The notes under the pieces: generated by a model
The model's input: only the letters and a program-made list of their open reading frames with translations
Database searches by the model: none
Told to the model about the DNA's origin: nothing
Translations under genes and position numbers: made by a program
Part shown: positions 32,264 to 44,395 of the stretch, in pieces
Layout of the letters: every line of letters starts with the position of its first letter
How positions within the stretch are numbered: the first letter of the stretch is position 1
Origin: Diphasiastrum complanatum
Lineage: Eukaryota; Streptophyta; Lycopodiopsida; Lycopodiales; Lycopodiaceae
DNA length: 64,000 nt
Reading direction: 5' to 3'
NCBI GenBank assembly: GCA_029204225.1
Contig: CM055115.1
Coordinates: 7,191,198 to 7,255,197 of the forward strand

Positions 32264-33000
32264 TTCTTCCCCCCTTATTCAAGTTCTGTCCTCAAAACTT
32301 AAAACGGAAAAAGTTCCTCCTTAAGCTTCACTCCTGTTTCCAAGAATCGTCATCGTCCGTACATCCCTTCCATCGAACCAGATGTTCGATAATTATATGA
32401 TTTCTCAATCGTTTACTTTTTGTATCCAAGATCTTTTCGGGTTCAAGACGAGATACACCTGATGACTCATCCATCAGGTCCAACTGATCTCCAGATCCAA
32501 GATGCTCTCCTTCACGTAGACTTCTCTTGAGATGGTTTACGTGAATTACGGGATGCACTTGCGATCATTTCGGGAGTTCCAATTGGTAAGCTAAGGATCC
32601 GATCTTTTTCAAGATCTTATATGGTCCTCTATATCTAGGGACAATTAATAATACTTGCCGGTACGCATTACACTCAAATCCATCAGGATTCACAAAAATA
32701 CCCAATCCCCCACTTGGAAGTCTCTCGTTGATCTTTTCAGACTTGCATAATGTCGATCCTCATCTTGGGTACACTAGACATTCTCACGTGCAAGCCGTAG
32801 CATTTTCTACATATCAAGTAGGAAATTTGCTACTTTCTAAAACTTGATTGACCGAGTCTCAACTGCAATGGGTGACCCAGGCTCAAATTCATACATAAGC
32901 ATAAATGGGCTATAACCGGTAGCCAAATGCTTACTATAACTCAATCTCCATCAAGGATAAAATCCTCTCTGAGGAGATTGCTAAAATATGAATACATATC
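32264..33000 (-). pseudogene. Gypsy F integrase C-terminus with chromodomain
   Basis: On the minus strand the frames read TRDFQVGDWVFL, GPYKILKKIGSLAYQLELP, HPVIHVNHLKRSL and then a chromodomain-like end (EPEKILDTKSKRLRNHIIIE, then HLVRWKG). The chromodomain (32328-32460) marks this as a chromovirus, a Ty3/gypsy branch whose integrase can direct insertion to particular chromatin. Frameshifts and stops make it non-functional. Confidence 0.8.
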
Positions 33001-35613
33001 TTGACTAAACTTTTGATCACACGAGTAATCCTTCTCTGAAATGATCGAGTATAACTAATATCTGAATTAGGATTCGTCAATCATAATTAATCAGATTCTT
33101 GTCCTATACTCAATAAGAGAGGGCAATTACCAATAATCAGAAGAAATTTAATTCAGAGTCATCTCTAGTTTAGCAAATACGGCCACCAAAAGCGACCAGT
33201 GAACTTTGAATCGCGAATATTCATAATGTTACTTTGGCAATCCGAAAGCCTAACAAAAAGCTTTAATTACTTGGTCTTTACTCAAATAAACATAGTCGAT
33301 TTGGTAAGATGGCCAGTCATTACCAAAATTCCACTATCTTTCTTATTCATCCGGGGTAATCTACCGTGAACACAATATCCTCCTATGGATTAGGTATATC
33401 TTAGAATCTGAGTTATGATTCACCAATCTCAACTCTCCAGATTCTTGAGACCATACCATGTCATAAGAGTGCATCACAATTCTTAAATGACACATGAGTT
33501 TTTCCAAAAAGTCCTATCCATCTGAAAAGTTATAGACTTTTACAACTCACACACAGTGCCAATATAAGGATTGTAATCTAAAAAATGCCCTTACTTTAGA
33601 CATGGCAAAAATTGTCATTCCAAAGTTAGGGTCCCAATCTAGAATTCGTCTAGATTTCCCTCTTAAGTTCTAATCTAGAATAACTTAAGATTTATCGGAA
33701 CCTCATTACGTGAAGTTCTAACTTTTGGCAAACAACTATCCAACTCTCCTGAGTCTTTCGAGATAGCATTCCATCCTTTCCGAATGGGAAAAGATAAGTC
33801 CCAAAAAAATTTGTGTATTCTATGCACACCCATCTGTAAATGAATAAAAAACGACTCATAAATGTTGTGACTTATAAGCAATACATTTCAACAACAATAT
33901 CCATAAGTAAGATTATATTGTTGTTTTTCCACAACTAACTCAAAAGTAACACGTCTGACTTGGTTAGTTATATCAGATTTAAAAAATATTTTAAATGTCT
34001 AGATGTGATACCAAAACACCACATTTAATCTGATTTTAAATCACTTCTAGGTCAATAAGCAATTCTCAATGAGAAATTACTACAACCTAGCGAGAAATTG
34101 TCTCAAACACAATTCTCATCAATATGCCTATGTACCAACAATTAGTTTATGCATGCGAATAACTTAGTTTATGGAATACTTTTTAGATCCACAAGATTAA
34201 AAGTTTGTACAAAAGGTTTAATGATCCCACAAAGATTCACTACATAGCATATCTCTATAGATAACTCTTGATCTGTACACAACACTTTCATAACTGAGAA
34301 TCCTGTAAATTGGTTATCCTCTAAGAGAGAATATTTCTCAAAGAGTGCTATTTCACATCCAAAAATCTCAATCAGAGATTAACTCAAAAGAATATATTGC
34401 TAGCATGAATTTCCTTCCTTGCATCAACCCATGGATCTCGGTCCAAACTAAGATCAAGTTGACTATATCCAGCAAGGAACAGGTTTCAACAAACCTCCCA
34501 TCTTGCAATAGAATTCTAAGTTCTGACACAAATCAATCGGATTTGTTATCAGCCACTTTTCTACCGCAAGAGTACTTTCTAAATTTTCCCCTCAAACCAG
34601 ATATCTATTATAATCTAAAAAGGATTTCTGTAATATTTAAATATCCTATCATTTCTGATTCATAAAACAGGTCCATCATCGATATAATAGATTCTTCTTT
34701 GAATTTTTGATCGATGTTTCTCCTTGATAATTCTCTTTTCTTCCTACTTCTCCCCCTTTCTAACAGGAAATGTCCCGAGTTTCCAAGGGGTGCAGATCAT
34801 CTGAGATTTGCCCAGGGGAAGAGTCTAAGAAGAGATCCAAGAAAATTTTGAAAGACAAAAGAAGTGTTGCATCAGTGTAAGCAAATACCCAATGATTTCC
34901 AACATGACGACTAAACCAAAGATCTTCTTGGTTATCAAGCTTGAGAATTAGCCCATAAATCAGAAAAGGATTTTTTTTTAAAGATGTAAGCAAGGAGAAC
35001 AATTTTTAGAAAACAGTTCCATTAACCATTTCTGTGACATCGTCCATGGTCAACGGGTCAAAATTACCTTCCAAGGAATCACAAAAAAATGCGTTAATAA
35101 TGTGTTCAGAAATTCACCAATATATCTTTTATACAGAAATAGCATGGCGGGTTCCCGGGTTTTTTAATTTGAGATATCCAAAAAAAAAAAGGTCATGACC
35201 AATATAGCAAATTTTTGACAAAACACTCGTTTTATGATCAATATTATTTGGCATCTCTAAGATTTACGGCCATACTATGGTCATCTGATCCAATTAGTTT
35301 CAGATCTTCATTTTGGAATTGCATGCATCCCATACCATAGGTTCTTCCGCCACGAAGGCCCTCCACTTCCTAATCAAAGAGTCAAAATAATACAATTATA
35401 TGAAATTCTTGGGAATTAATATCAAATGCCAACTTCATAAAACAACTACAAATCACACATTCTTTCACCCATCTTCATAATCTTTACGGTCACTAAAAGG
35501 ATCAATCACAAAGAAGAGTATGGCATCACACTAGCAACATCCTGCCACCGGTCATGCTATCAAGCATACACTAGTGAGAGCCCAATAGGTATACTTATAT
35601 CCTCCAAGGCCCA
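33001..35613 (-). mobile_element. Gypsy F interior without recognisable gag, RT or RNase H
   Basis: Between the decayed integrase and the right LTR I see no reverse transcriptase, RNase H, protease or gag motif in any frame. The span, about 2.6 kb, is too short for a full gypsy interior. The element is either internally deleted or extremely old. The short frames at 34345-34665 (plus) and 34760-35002 (minus) match nothing I recognise. Confidence 0.5.
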
Positions 35614-35868
35614 TGCACCACTAGTAGTGCATTGTGACACCTCACTGGACACCTCTACAGCCTATCTGGTTCATGTCATCCAGTTTCTCAATGGCTAAGT
35701 GATAGACCCATACAAATCCACCATCAAGTGTTTAGGCCTATAACCATTAATTATGCCCATGTACACATAAGGGTCCCAATTCCCTTATAGTCACAATTAA
35801 CTTACGGGTTGTTGGTCTATTGGTCCCTAGCATGGACACGCTATCCAAGACCAATCATGGGCATGACA
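35614..35868 (-). repeat. 5' LTR of gypsy F
   Basis: Begins tgcaccactag and ends gcatgaca. It is the partner of 32012-32263. The flanking five bases (ccctg) do not match those left of the other LTR (tcctt), so the target duplication is lost or one flank is rearranged. No primer binding site could be assigned. Confidence 0.8.
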
Positions 35869-36310
35869 CCCTGTCTGAAAAATTGAGTCTTTAATCTGTG
35901 TTCCTGATTGTAATTGACATAAATTTCTAACGTTCTCTAAAACCATTCGTGTTTTTAAACCAAAACCTTGCACTTAAGTTGTCAAGGACTTCTGTCTAGA
36001 AACAAACAGTTTGCGAATGTGATTAATTAATTGTCTACACAACCATGAATACATCGAACATTTCTCGACTCTTTGTTGACACCTTATTCAGCCGAAGTGT
36101 AGTACTGTTGTACTACTCTGATAACATCTCACCTGTAGAATGCGTTTCATTCGATTTGATAGAGGCAAGACTGTTGTTTTGGAATTATTAACACTACACA
36201 CCCCAATACAAGTAATACTGGTTATTTTCTAATGTCTATTGACAACCAGAATAACACTCGAAGCCACTACACTCAAAATAGATCATAAATTGTACCAAAT
36301 ACATAACTTT
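35869..36310. other. No recognisable gene
   Basis: AT-rich sequence. The phrase ctctgataaca (36118-36128) resembles a complemented copia primer binding site (gctctgatacca), which could mark an old LTR border, but no LTR pair is visible. Confidence 0.4.
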
Positions 36311-36508
36311 CTAATGCTGTCCTCTGTAAGGTTCGACATTATTTACTACAAAATCCATATTAACCTTGTTGGTATAGTATGACATTGCCCCTTCTTTGTT
36401 GAACTTCACCTTGTGCAACTTGCCTAGCATGCACCCCTTGCAAATGGACTCTTTGTTGTCATCCAAGCTTGGTAGGCCTGTTACCATCTTGGGCTTGGGA
36501 AACTTTAG
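36311..36508 (-). pseudogene. Copia integrase zinc-finger scrap
   Basis: The minus-strand frame contains KMVTGLPSLDDN, ICKGCMLGKLHKVKFN and TNKVNMDFVVN. The CxxC half of the integrase zinc finger and the following linker are clear. The histidine half is missing, because the adjacent DNA (36509 onward) belongs to the CACTA-like block. Confidence 0.7.
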
Positions 36509-37671
36509 ATATGTGCACACTAAAAGCTTTGCCACATTGCTAAGGACTCTATTGCAAGAACTTGGTCCTTTAGATGCACCTCTATATGCAAGTCTCAAAT
36601 AGCAAAAAATCATGTTTCTCTCTTTTTCTTGCATGCATGCCCACAATTCAGGCACCTTCATATTCAAGTCATCAATAGCCAAAATTTGTGTTCATCTCTT
36701 TTTCTTTCATGCATCCCTTGTTCTCAACCTACACGATGCATCAACGACATCAACAAAAAAAAATAATCAAATAAAGAGTACATATTTGCATTCAGAAAGA
36801 CCATTTCAATATTGTTTTCATATCTCTACTCCAGCACACACTTTGAATCACAGTTCAATTCTTGAGATAACAATAAAAAAAATGTCACAATACCAAGACA
36901 ACTAGAAATATGAAATAGCTACTTACATTATTTGTGGCAATGCCTTTGTGATACACTACTGCATTCTTGTTGATGAGATTTCATAATTTATGATATATGT
37001 TTCATGTTCTATGATTCATGCAATGTTTATGAGTTTATTAGGTTTAGTAATCTTTGATTCTCCATATGTTTTAAGAGTCACATCAAGAGTAGTTCACACA
37101 ATTTATGTTGATAATAAAAATTTGTTTAACGTAACATTGTTAAATATGCAGGTATTTTTCCAACCGGATAAACCAAACAACAAGTGGTGGTATGTTGTTC
37201 AAGTTAAGCCACGCACAAGACAAGTACTTGAAAATGTATATATTGATAACGAAATGGACGATTTGAATATTGACAACACAAACATAGTTGATGAGGATAT
37301 AGAAACATCTCCAAGTTCCTTAAATGTTAAAAAAACTAGAAATGGTCGGATGATTATGAGACAAACGAAAATATTGAGACAGTGTCTGATTACTATAGTG
37401 ATGCTAAAATTCATCTAAGTGGAGATGAGTTGCAAGATGTATTGGTTGATGATTTTGAATCTTGTGATGATGAATAAACTATATGTGTCACAACCATTTT
37501 TGTGATAAAATAATAGTTTACAAAATTGCATATGTTTATTTATTTATATATTTATTCATTTATTTATTTATCTATATTTATATATTGTTTTGTAAATCCT
37601 TACATCTTTATAAATTGTTTTTTAAATCCTTACATCTTTATAAATTGTTTTTTAAATCTTTACATCTTTAA
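36509..37671 (+). mobile_element. CACTA-like transposon fragment, copy 2
   Basis: Duplicate of 18028-19045. The frame 36990-37418 is open for longer than in copy 1. It contains a splice-acceptor-like tgcag (37148-37152), then VFFQPDKPNNKWWYVVQVKP, RTRQVLENVYIDNEMDDLN and an acidic, serine-rich tail. The tail goes on to DDFESCDDE and a stop near 37476 in another frame. The resemblance to DUF4216 of CACTA proteins is by motif only. A TTTATT/TTTAT-rich tract with three tttataaattgttttttaaatc units follows (37580-37671). Confidence 0.45.
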
Positions 37672-37754
37672 GTCACGTTGACTGTTGCAAATTGTTCAAC
37701 CTTTGTGTCTTGCTCGTGCTGCCACAAAGTTGCAGGAGTTCACCATTTCTGACA
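37672..37754 (-). repeat. Truncated 3' LTR of copia H, copy 2
   Basis: It starts inside the second 47-bp unit of the copy 1 LTR (agtcacgttgac) and ends catttctgaca before the polypurine tract 37755-37768. About 260 bp of the LTR are missing compared with copy 1. Confidence 0.75.
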
Positions 37755-39300
37755 CTCCCTCTTGAACCTTGCAACTTTGTTCATTTAATCCAATTGCCTC
37801 TCTTTGCTTGGTAAAGGGTGGCTTGTCGACTGGTTTCGTGAGGAGATCTGCAATCATATTTTATGATTTTATGAACTAGACCTGGAGCTCTCCTTTCGAG
37901 ATCAAATCTCAAATATGATGGTACTTCAGAGGAATGTGCTTTGTCTTTGAATGGAAGACAAGCTCCTGGGACAGATAGATGGCACTCTAAGATCCATCAT
38001 CATCGTGCTTGGCCCCTCTTGTGGTATCCCGATTGCCTCCAACATCATTTGCAGCCACACTACCTCATTCGCCACTTTCGAAGCTGCGACAACTCAGCGT
38101 CGCAAGAGGATTGAGTACCAAGGTTTGCTTCTTGCATATCCAGCTGATTGCAGCTCCGCACGCTATCGTACAGCCTCCAATTATAGACTTGTTGTCATCT
38201 TTGCAGCTCGCCCAGCTTGCATCACTGTAGTAATGCAGCTCGAATCCTTTCGCTTCGTTTCTAGCTCTGTAGGTTAATCCAACATTCTGGGTACCCTTCA
38301 GATACTGTAGGATTCATTTGGCCATTTTCCAATGTGCTAGACCAGGATTGGAATAGAATTGGCTCAATGCGTAAACAGAGAAGGCCAGATCGGGTCTGGT
38401 ACAAATTGTTAAGTACATCAGACTACCGATTAAGTTATGGTAGGGTATACCTGCCATCTTTTGTTTTTCTTCTTCTATTTTTGGGCAATCATGTTTCGTG
38501 AGCTTGGCTCCAGCTATCATTGGTGTGGCTTTCTTTTCACAGTCCATCATGTGGTACTACTTCAGCATTTTTCTGGCGTACTCTGACTGACTTAAGTGCA
38601 TTTTGCCATTTGTTCGAATCTCTGCTGATCTTCAGCCCTAGGCATTTTGTTGCTTCTTCAAGATTTGTGATTTCGTAGTTTTCAAAAATCAGACTCTTTG
38701 TGTTCTTGATTAACATCAAAAAAATTTCTATCATCAGTGAATCATCCACGAAATTGGTCAGTATCACAAAATCCTTTCTAACTCTTTTGATGTAGACATT
38801 ATAGTCTGGTTGAGTAGGATCGAAGTCTAGGGACTTCAGAAGACCATCAAGCTTTTTGTACCAGGCTCGTGATGCCTGTTTCAGACTGTAGATGCATTTC
38901 TGCAATCGACAGACATATTATCTATTGTCGGGGTCTTCATAGCCTTCAGGTTGCTTTATGAAAATTTTCTCCTCTAGATCTCCGTGGAGAAAGACTGTTT
39001 TCATGTCAATCTGGTGAATTTCCAGATTGTACTGTGTGGCGTATGCAAGGAGCAGCCTTATGCTTGTCATCTTGACCATGGGCGAATATATGTCGAAATA
39101 GTCAATACCATATCTCTGCGTGTAGCCCTTCGCGAAAATCCTTGCTTTGTAGCGACCAATGGTGCCATCTGATTTCAGCTTCTTCTTGTACACCCATTTG
39201 CAGTCGACTACTTTTCTGTTTTTTGGCAGTGGCTCTAATGTCCATGCCTCGTTTCGCCTCATCGACTCGATCTCTTCTGACATTGTCTGTTTTCAAAATT
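37755..39300 (-). pseudogene. Copia H copy 2: reverse transcriptase and RNase H
   Basis: The frame 39283-38918 holds the RT start (CKWVYKKKLKSDGTIGRYKA, DYFDIYSPMVKM, EIHQIDMKTVFLHGDLEE). The frame 38905-38537 holds CIYSLKQASRAWYKKL and NFVDDSLMIE. The frame 38550-38314 holds NLIGSLMYLTICTRPDLAF. RNase H follows with more stops. The damage overlaps that of copy 1 only partly, so both copies kept decaying after the duplication. Confidence 0.85.
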
Positions 39301-40860
39301 CTCTCTCTAGACTTTAGATAGCTTCTTGGTATGTAGCTGGCTCTTCTGTGAAGCTGCAGTACTCGAACTGTGTGTCTTAGCTCCATTGAAGATTGTCAGA
39401 ATAGCGGTCTGGAGGTCTTCTTTGTCTTGTTGGCCTTCGAGGTTCATTTCGTCGCTGCTCGAACATTTCTTGTTCGTGGGGTCGGTCCTCTGCTTCCTAC
39501 TGCTTTGGAGTCTGGGGTCCTGCATGCTGATTTGATGATTGTCCTCGGTCTCCCTCTTGAATAGGCAGTAGTGTGAAGATCTCATGGCCTCTTTCGTCTT
39601 TCAGTTCAGGGAATATGGACTCGTCAAACTTCACATCTCTGTTCGAAACAACCTTCTTCGAGGTTGGATCGTAGACTCTGTACATATGTATTCTGTTCGA
39701 GTAGTTGACCATGATTGTTTGGGATTTGACGTCGAGCTAGATTCTCTTTTCTTTTGGAATGTGCTTGTATGCTGTACATCCAAACACTCGTGCGTATGAT
39801 AGATCAAACTTTCTGCCTGTCCACATCTCGTACAATATTTCGTTCTCCAACGCTGTCATTTTTTATCTGTTCTGCAGATGTACTACTACAGCTATTGCTT
39901 CGTCCCAGAATTGGCCTGGCAATTGAGCCTGTGCCATCATGCATCTGGCTCCTTCGACTAGCGTTCTGTTTTTCCTTTTTGCCACACTGTTGTATTCTGG
40001 TGTGTATGCAGGAGTGAAATGGTGTCCTATCCCCTGTTCTTCGCAGAATCTTGAGAATTTTGTGCTTTTGTATTCACCTCCATTGTCAGATCTAAGGATC
40101 TGTATCTTCTTCGAGGTGTGTCGCTCTGTGAATGCCACGAACTTCTTGAAAGAACCAAATACTTAGGATTTCTTCTTCAAGTAGTAGATCGTGGTCATTC
40201 GACTGTAATCATCTATGAACATTAGAAGATATTTCGAACCTGATAGCGAATCTATTTTCATTGGTCCACACACATCAGAGTGGAGAAGCTCAAGAACTTC
40301 CTTAGCCCTTCTTCCTTCGTGTGTAAATGGACTCCAATGTTGCTTGCCTTTCTGACAAGCTTCGCAGAACTCAGCCTCGGGCCTTGATATTTTGAGACCT
40401 GTGACAATGTGCTTTGTGCTCATGTTGTATAGGGTCCGCATGTTCAGATGATACAATCTCCTATGCCAGCGCTGATCTTCGTTTTTTGAAGCATTTAATA
40501 TGCTATCAGAGTTGCTGATTATTTTGGCCTGGTAGAGATTTCCTTGTCTGCATCCGACCGTCAGCAACTTGTTTGTCGTCTTCTCGATCATACGACAAGT
40601 GTTGCCGTCGAACAAAACTCGAATGCCTAGATGTGCCATCTTGGAGATAGATAGCAGATCTTTTCCGAGTGAGGGCACATAGAGTGCTCTTGGCAGCTCT
40701 GCTTGGCCTGACAGTGTTCGTACTGTAGAGAGCCAATGCCTTTGACATCATGTCTACTTCCATCGCCTAGAATCATCACTCTATCGTTTTTGAGTTCGCA
40801 AAAGTTGATCAAGATCTTCTTGTTGCAGGTTATGTGAGATGTTGTTCCTGAATCGATGAC
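39301..40860 (-). pseudogene. Copia H copy 2: protease and integrase
   Basis: The protease motif VIDSGTTSHITCNKK lies within 40627-41049. The integrase frame 40678-40163 includes DQRWHRRLYHLNM, CEACQKGKQHWSP, LHSDVCGPM and FIDDYSRMT. The frame 40138-39863 has RSDNGGEYKST, FTPAYTPEYNSVAKRKNRT and FWDEAIAVVV. In the last catalytic position the family has E before RKNRT; here it reads AKRKN, so the glutamate is lost. Confidence 0.85.
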
Positions 40861-41771
40861 CACATCGTAGTCATGTTCGGAGTAGCTTGTCGAAGCTTCG
40901 TCGAGTATCGTGAAAGCTTCGTCACCTCTTTCTGCATCTTTAGATGATTCTGCAACGTTTGCTTTTTCAGCTTTGTTTTTTTCTTTTTGGGTTGAATCTG
41001 CCCTTTCCTCTTGCAATGCATGCAAGGTATTGCTGGATTGAACTAGCATTTGTTGGCTGTATGGCCTGGTTTGTGGTAGTGATCGTAGGAAGAAGATTTT
41101 TGATTTGAGGACTTTGTCTTCTCGAATCTTGGCTTGCTTTTGTTCTTCTTCTTGCCTTTCATGAAGAGAGCCTTCTCTTGATCACTGCTTCCCTCTTCTT
41201 TGTCTCTCATCAGTCCCTCATCAGCGACAAGACTGATTGCTTCGTCAAATGTCATATCTAGTAGACTCAGTATGAGCATTCTCAGCAGTTGATAGGATGT
41301 CGGTAGAGATTGCATGAAGTACATCAGCTACTGTGGTGCTGGGACCTAGTGCTCCTGTCCTGATGCAGCGGTTTGACCGAAGATCATTCTAATCTTCTCA
41401 ACGTGATGATCCAACTGGTTGCCATCCCACCATATTGATTGCAGCTGATTGTAAAGGTTCATGACTGAAGCTGCAGTTCTCACTTTATACTTATGCTTTA
41501 ATCTTTCCCATGCTACATGGCTGCTTTCGCAGTGATCAATCTGCATGAGTAGATCTTCATTTATGGACGAGACTATGATCGCCATTGTGCGCTCATCCTT
41601 TTTGATCCATTCAGCTCTCCTCGGGTCTCATTCTGGAGGCTGCACCTCTGAGAGCTCGGTCACCGACCAGAAGCCTTCGCCCTTCAGGAGTGTTTTGATT
41701 TTGAATTTCCAGATTCTGTAATTTGCGCCATCGAGACTGATTGCTACTCTGGTCTGGATTGTCGTAGCCAT
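40861..41771 (-). pseudogene. Copia H copy 2: gag
   Basis: Gag starts at 41771 (MATTIQTRVAISLDGANY). It contains WERLKHKYKVRTAASVMN, SIWWDGNQLDHHVEKI and MTFDEAISLVADEG, and a damaged knuckle YHKPGHTANKC. Frames break near 41340 and 41050. Confidence 0.83.
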
Positions 41772-41789
41772 ATTATGTTGTCTGGAAGA

Positions 41790-42350
41790 ATCATTGCTGG
41801 GATATCAGTAGTGATAACCTGTTGGCTCTGCCACAAGATTAGGATTACATCGATTCAACTTTATAACCTTTAAAACTGCATCAGGTACTAAAGGTATGGT
41901 ATGTTCAATAATTGATGTTGGAATACCCTTCAGATCTTGATAAGTCCATGCAAAGCAATCTTGATAATAAGTAACGTTTGGAGTGCTTGATATTGTTCAG
42001 GATTAAGTTCTGATCCAACTTGTACAACATTTTCTAGTTCTCCTAGTTCAGCAAGATTCATTGGCTGTGTCCTAGCTGGGCCATCATAAACATCTTTCGA
42101 TTCTGGCACCTGTTCTTCGGGTTCACAATGTGCTTTAGGTAACATGATAACCACATCATCCAGTGTATAACGTTTAAAATGTTCGGGCATATCATGCTGG
42201 ACAACATTTGCTTGTTCTTTGTCGAAAGGACTTGTCTTGGATCTTCGCTTAGCCTTCTTGGCAGGAACTAATCGTGGAGATAATGAATTTCGAGATGATG
42301 ATGTCTTGCTAGAACTCTAACTTGTAGAATCATCCTTGACTTTCCCTTTG
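41790..42350 (-). mobile_element. Gypsy I duplicate, truncated
   Basis: Duplicate of 24090-24640. The frame 41930-42190 holds MPEHFKRYTLDDVVIMLPK and QYQALQTLLI. It joins copia H at the same base context as in copy 1, so that fusion is older than the duplication. The right side ends abruptly at about 42350 where element E copy 2 begins. Confidence 0.82.
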
Positions 42351-42399
42351 TAATTATAAGAAAAAGAAATTAGATTGTCAATTGCTTTATCCAGCTGGC

Positions 42400-42810
42400 T
42401 GTGATGTGCTAGCATTCATCCAGTTAGGACTTCTCTGAAATTCACTTACTAATAAATTAATGCAAATCAGTGGCTTTAATTCCAAGCAGAATGTTAATGG
42501 TCTCTCTGTAGAAATGAACTGTTTATCTCATAGTTCACATTTTTCTCGAAAAATGCTACAAATGCGAAAGGCTTTACTAAAACTATTCTCTTAATATTTT
42601 AGGCACCCGACAAATGCGAAAAACACGAAGTGTCCGAAGTCTTCGAAGTGGCCGAAGTATGTCATTGTGGCCGAAGCAACAATAACCAGCTATGAACCAT
42701 TTCCGAATAGTTCTACAGACTATGTGAAAACACGAAGAAAACTGTAGATCTGGATAATCAGTTGGACGAAGATTAAAAATCAATTAGTTGATTAGTAAGA
42801 GAATAATCCA
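42400..42810 (-). repeat. LTR of copia E, copy 2
   Basis: 411 bp, from tgtgatgtgct to gaataatcca, matching 30870-31280. The preceding 34-46 bp (aaattagattgtcaattgct and onward) are also the same in both, so this is a segmental copy and not a second insertion. Confidence 0.78.
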
Positions 42811-43362
42811 AGACTCCCCCTCAGTCTAAATCCATGAATTCCTTGACCTTCAAACTTAGTTCTGCACAAAAATTTCTATGTGCATCCAAGCTTAATGATT
42901 TGTTAAAAATATTTGTTGTCATATCTTGCATTCATCGACAATCTTACAAATTAACCTCTTTTTCGAGTAATTTGCTTCTGACGTAGTGATACTTGATTTC
43001 AATGTGCTTACTCTTGGAATGAAACCTAGGGTTGGCCGATAAGGCAATGGCACTTTGATTATCACAAAATAAAATCGTCGAAGCATATTGATTTAGACCG
43101 ATATATGAGAGTAAGTTCCTCAACAAAATTGCTACCTTTGTAGCTTGAGAGGCTAGGATATACTCCGATTCAGTGGAAGATAGAGTATCGATGATTGCTT
43201 GTGAGTGTTCCATGAAATAGGACCATTGTTGAAGAAGAATGTAAATCCAGAAGTGGATTTACGAGTATCTACATCTCCTTCCAAACTTGCATCTGTGTAA
43301 CCATTGAGTAGATTGAGTGCGACTGCTCCATAACAAATGCAAAAGTCCATAGTAGCTTAAAG
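42811..43362 (-). pseudogene. Copia E copy 2: RNase H
   Basis: The frames 42944-43213 and 43153-43350 encode LSSTESEYILASQATK, CDNQSAIALSANPRF, HSKSKHIEIKYHYVRSK and GYTDASLEGDVDTRKSTSG. The catalytic-region aspartate (TDAS) is kept here, whereas copy 1 reads TYAS. A frameshift lies in the overlap, near 43200. Confidence 0.83.
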
Positions 43363-44395
43363 CTATCTCAGAACTCTAACAAGAGCTTTCCAATGTGTTA
43401 TATCAGGGTAGGTCATGAAGTAAGTTAAGGAGCTTACTGCAAAGACTATGTCTGGTCTGGTACAGATCATGGCATGCATAAGAGATGCTATTATCGAATG
43501 ATAAGGATACTCATGCATCTGCTCCTTTTCTTGAATTGTTTGAGGACTCTGGTCCTTCGACAATTTGAGACCTCGTTCCATTGGTGAGAAAGCTAACTTG
43601 CAATTAACTAGAATATATCTGACTAACATCTTGTAGATGTACCTCTGTTGAGTAATATAAATCAACTTTTGATTTCTGTCTCTTTGGATTTGAATACCAA
43701 GGCAGAAATGAGCTTCGCCCAGATCGGTCATGTCGAATTCGAAAGATAGCATTGTCTTAGCTTCTTTTATCAGATCGATATTGTTGTTGAAAATCAGTGT
43801 GTCATCCACATACAAAGTGATAATAATAAAAGACTGCTGCACTGTTTTGAAGTAAACATTGGAACCTGACGAGCTTGGTGTGTAGCTGTGATCAATATGA
43901 AAAGTATTGATTCTTTGAAACCATGCTTGAGCAGATTGCTTCAAGCCATAAAGTGCTTTATGGAGTTTACACACATGATTGTGTTGACCTTCGATATTGT
44001 AACCTTCAGGTTGCACCATGTAAATGTCTTCTTTGACAAATGCGTTAAGATATGTTGTCTGTACATCCATTTGATGTATTTCCAAATCTATTGCAGCGGC
44101 AAATGATAGCAAAACTCTTATAGAAGAATGCTTAACTACTGGACTAAAAGTCTTGGTATAATCGATGTAATGTATATGAGAGAATTCTTTGGCAACAAGT
44201 TGAGCTTTTCTTCTCTCAATGCTTCCGTTTGTCTTGTATTTGATTTTGGATATCCATTTGAAAATCAACTACATTTCACCAACAAGTAATTCACCAATTG
44301 TCCTTGTCTGGTTCTTGATAAGAGATGAATATTGTTTATCCATAGCTTCTTTCCAAAGATCAGAATCGTGCTGACTGAGTGCTTCTGCAACAGTC
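43363..44395 (-). pseudogene. Copia E copy 2: reverse transcriptase, largely open
   Basis: The frame 44268-43363 is open for 301 codons. It holds FKWISKIKYKTNGSIERRKA, YTKTFSPVVKHSSIRVLLS, EIHQMDVQTTYLNAF, KALYGLKQSAQAWFQR, the catalytic LYVDDTLIF, and AHFCLGIQIQRDR. Upstream (44269-44395) the frame continues as integrase/RT linker after a stop near 44269. It is cut at 44395 by the hairpin repeat. The element has no gag or integrase here and is not autonomous. Confidence 0.88.

Noticed and set aside
36118-36128. Primer binding site marking a further LTR
   Set aside because: ctctgataaca differs from the copia consensus in two or more bases and no LTR begins next to it.
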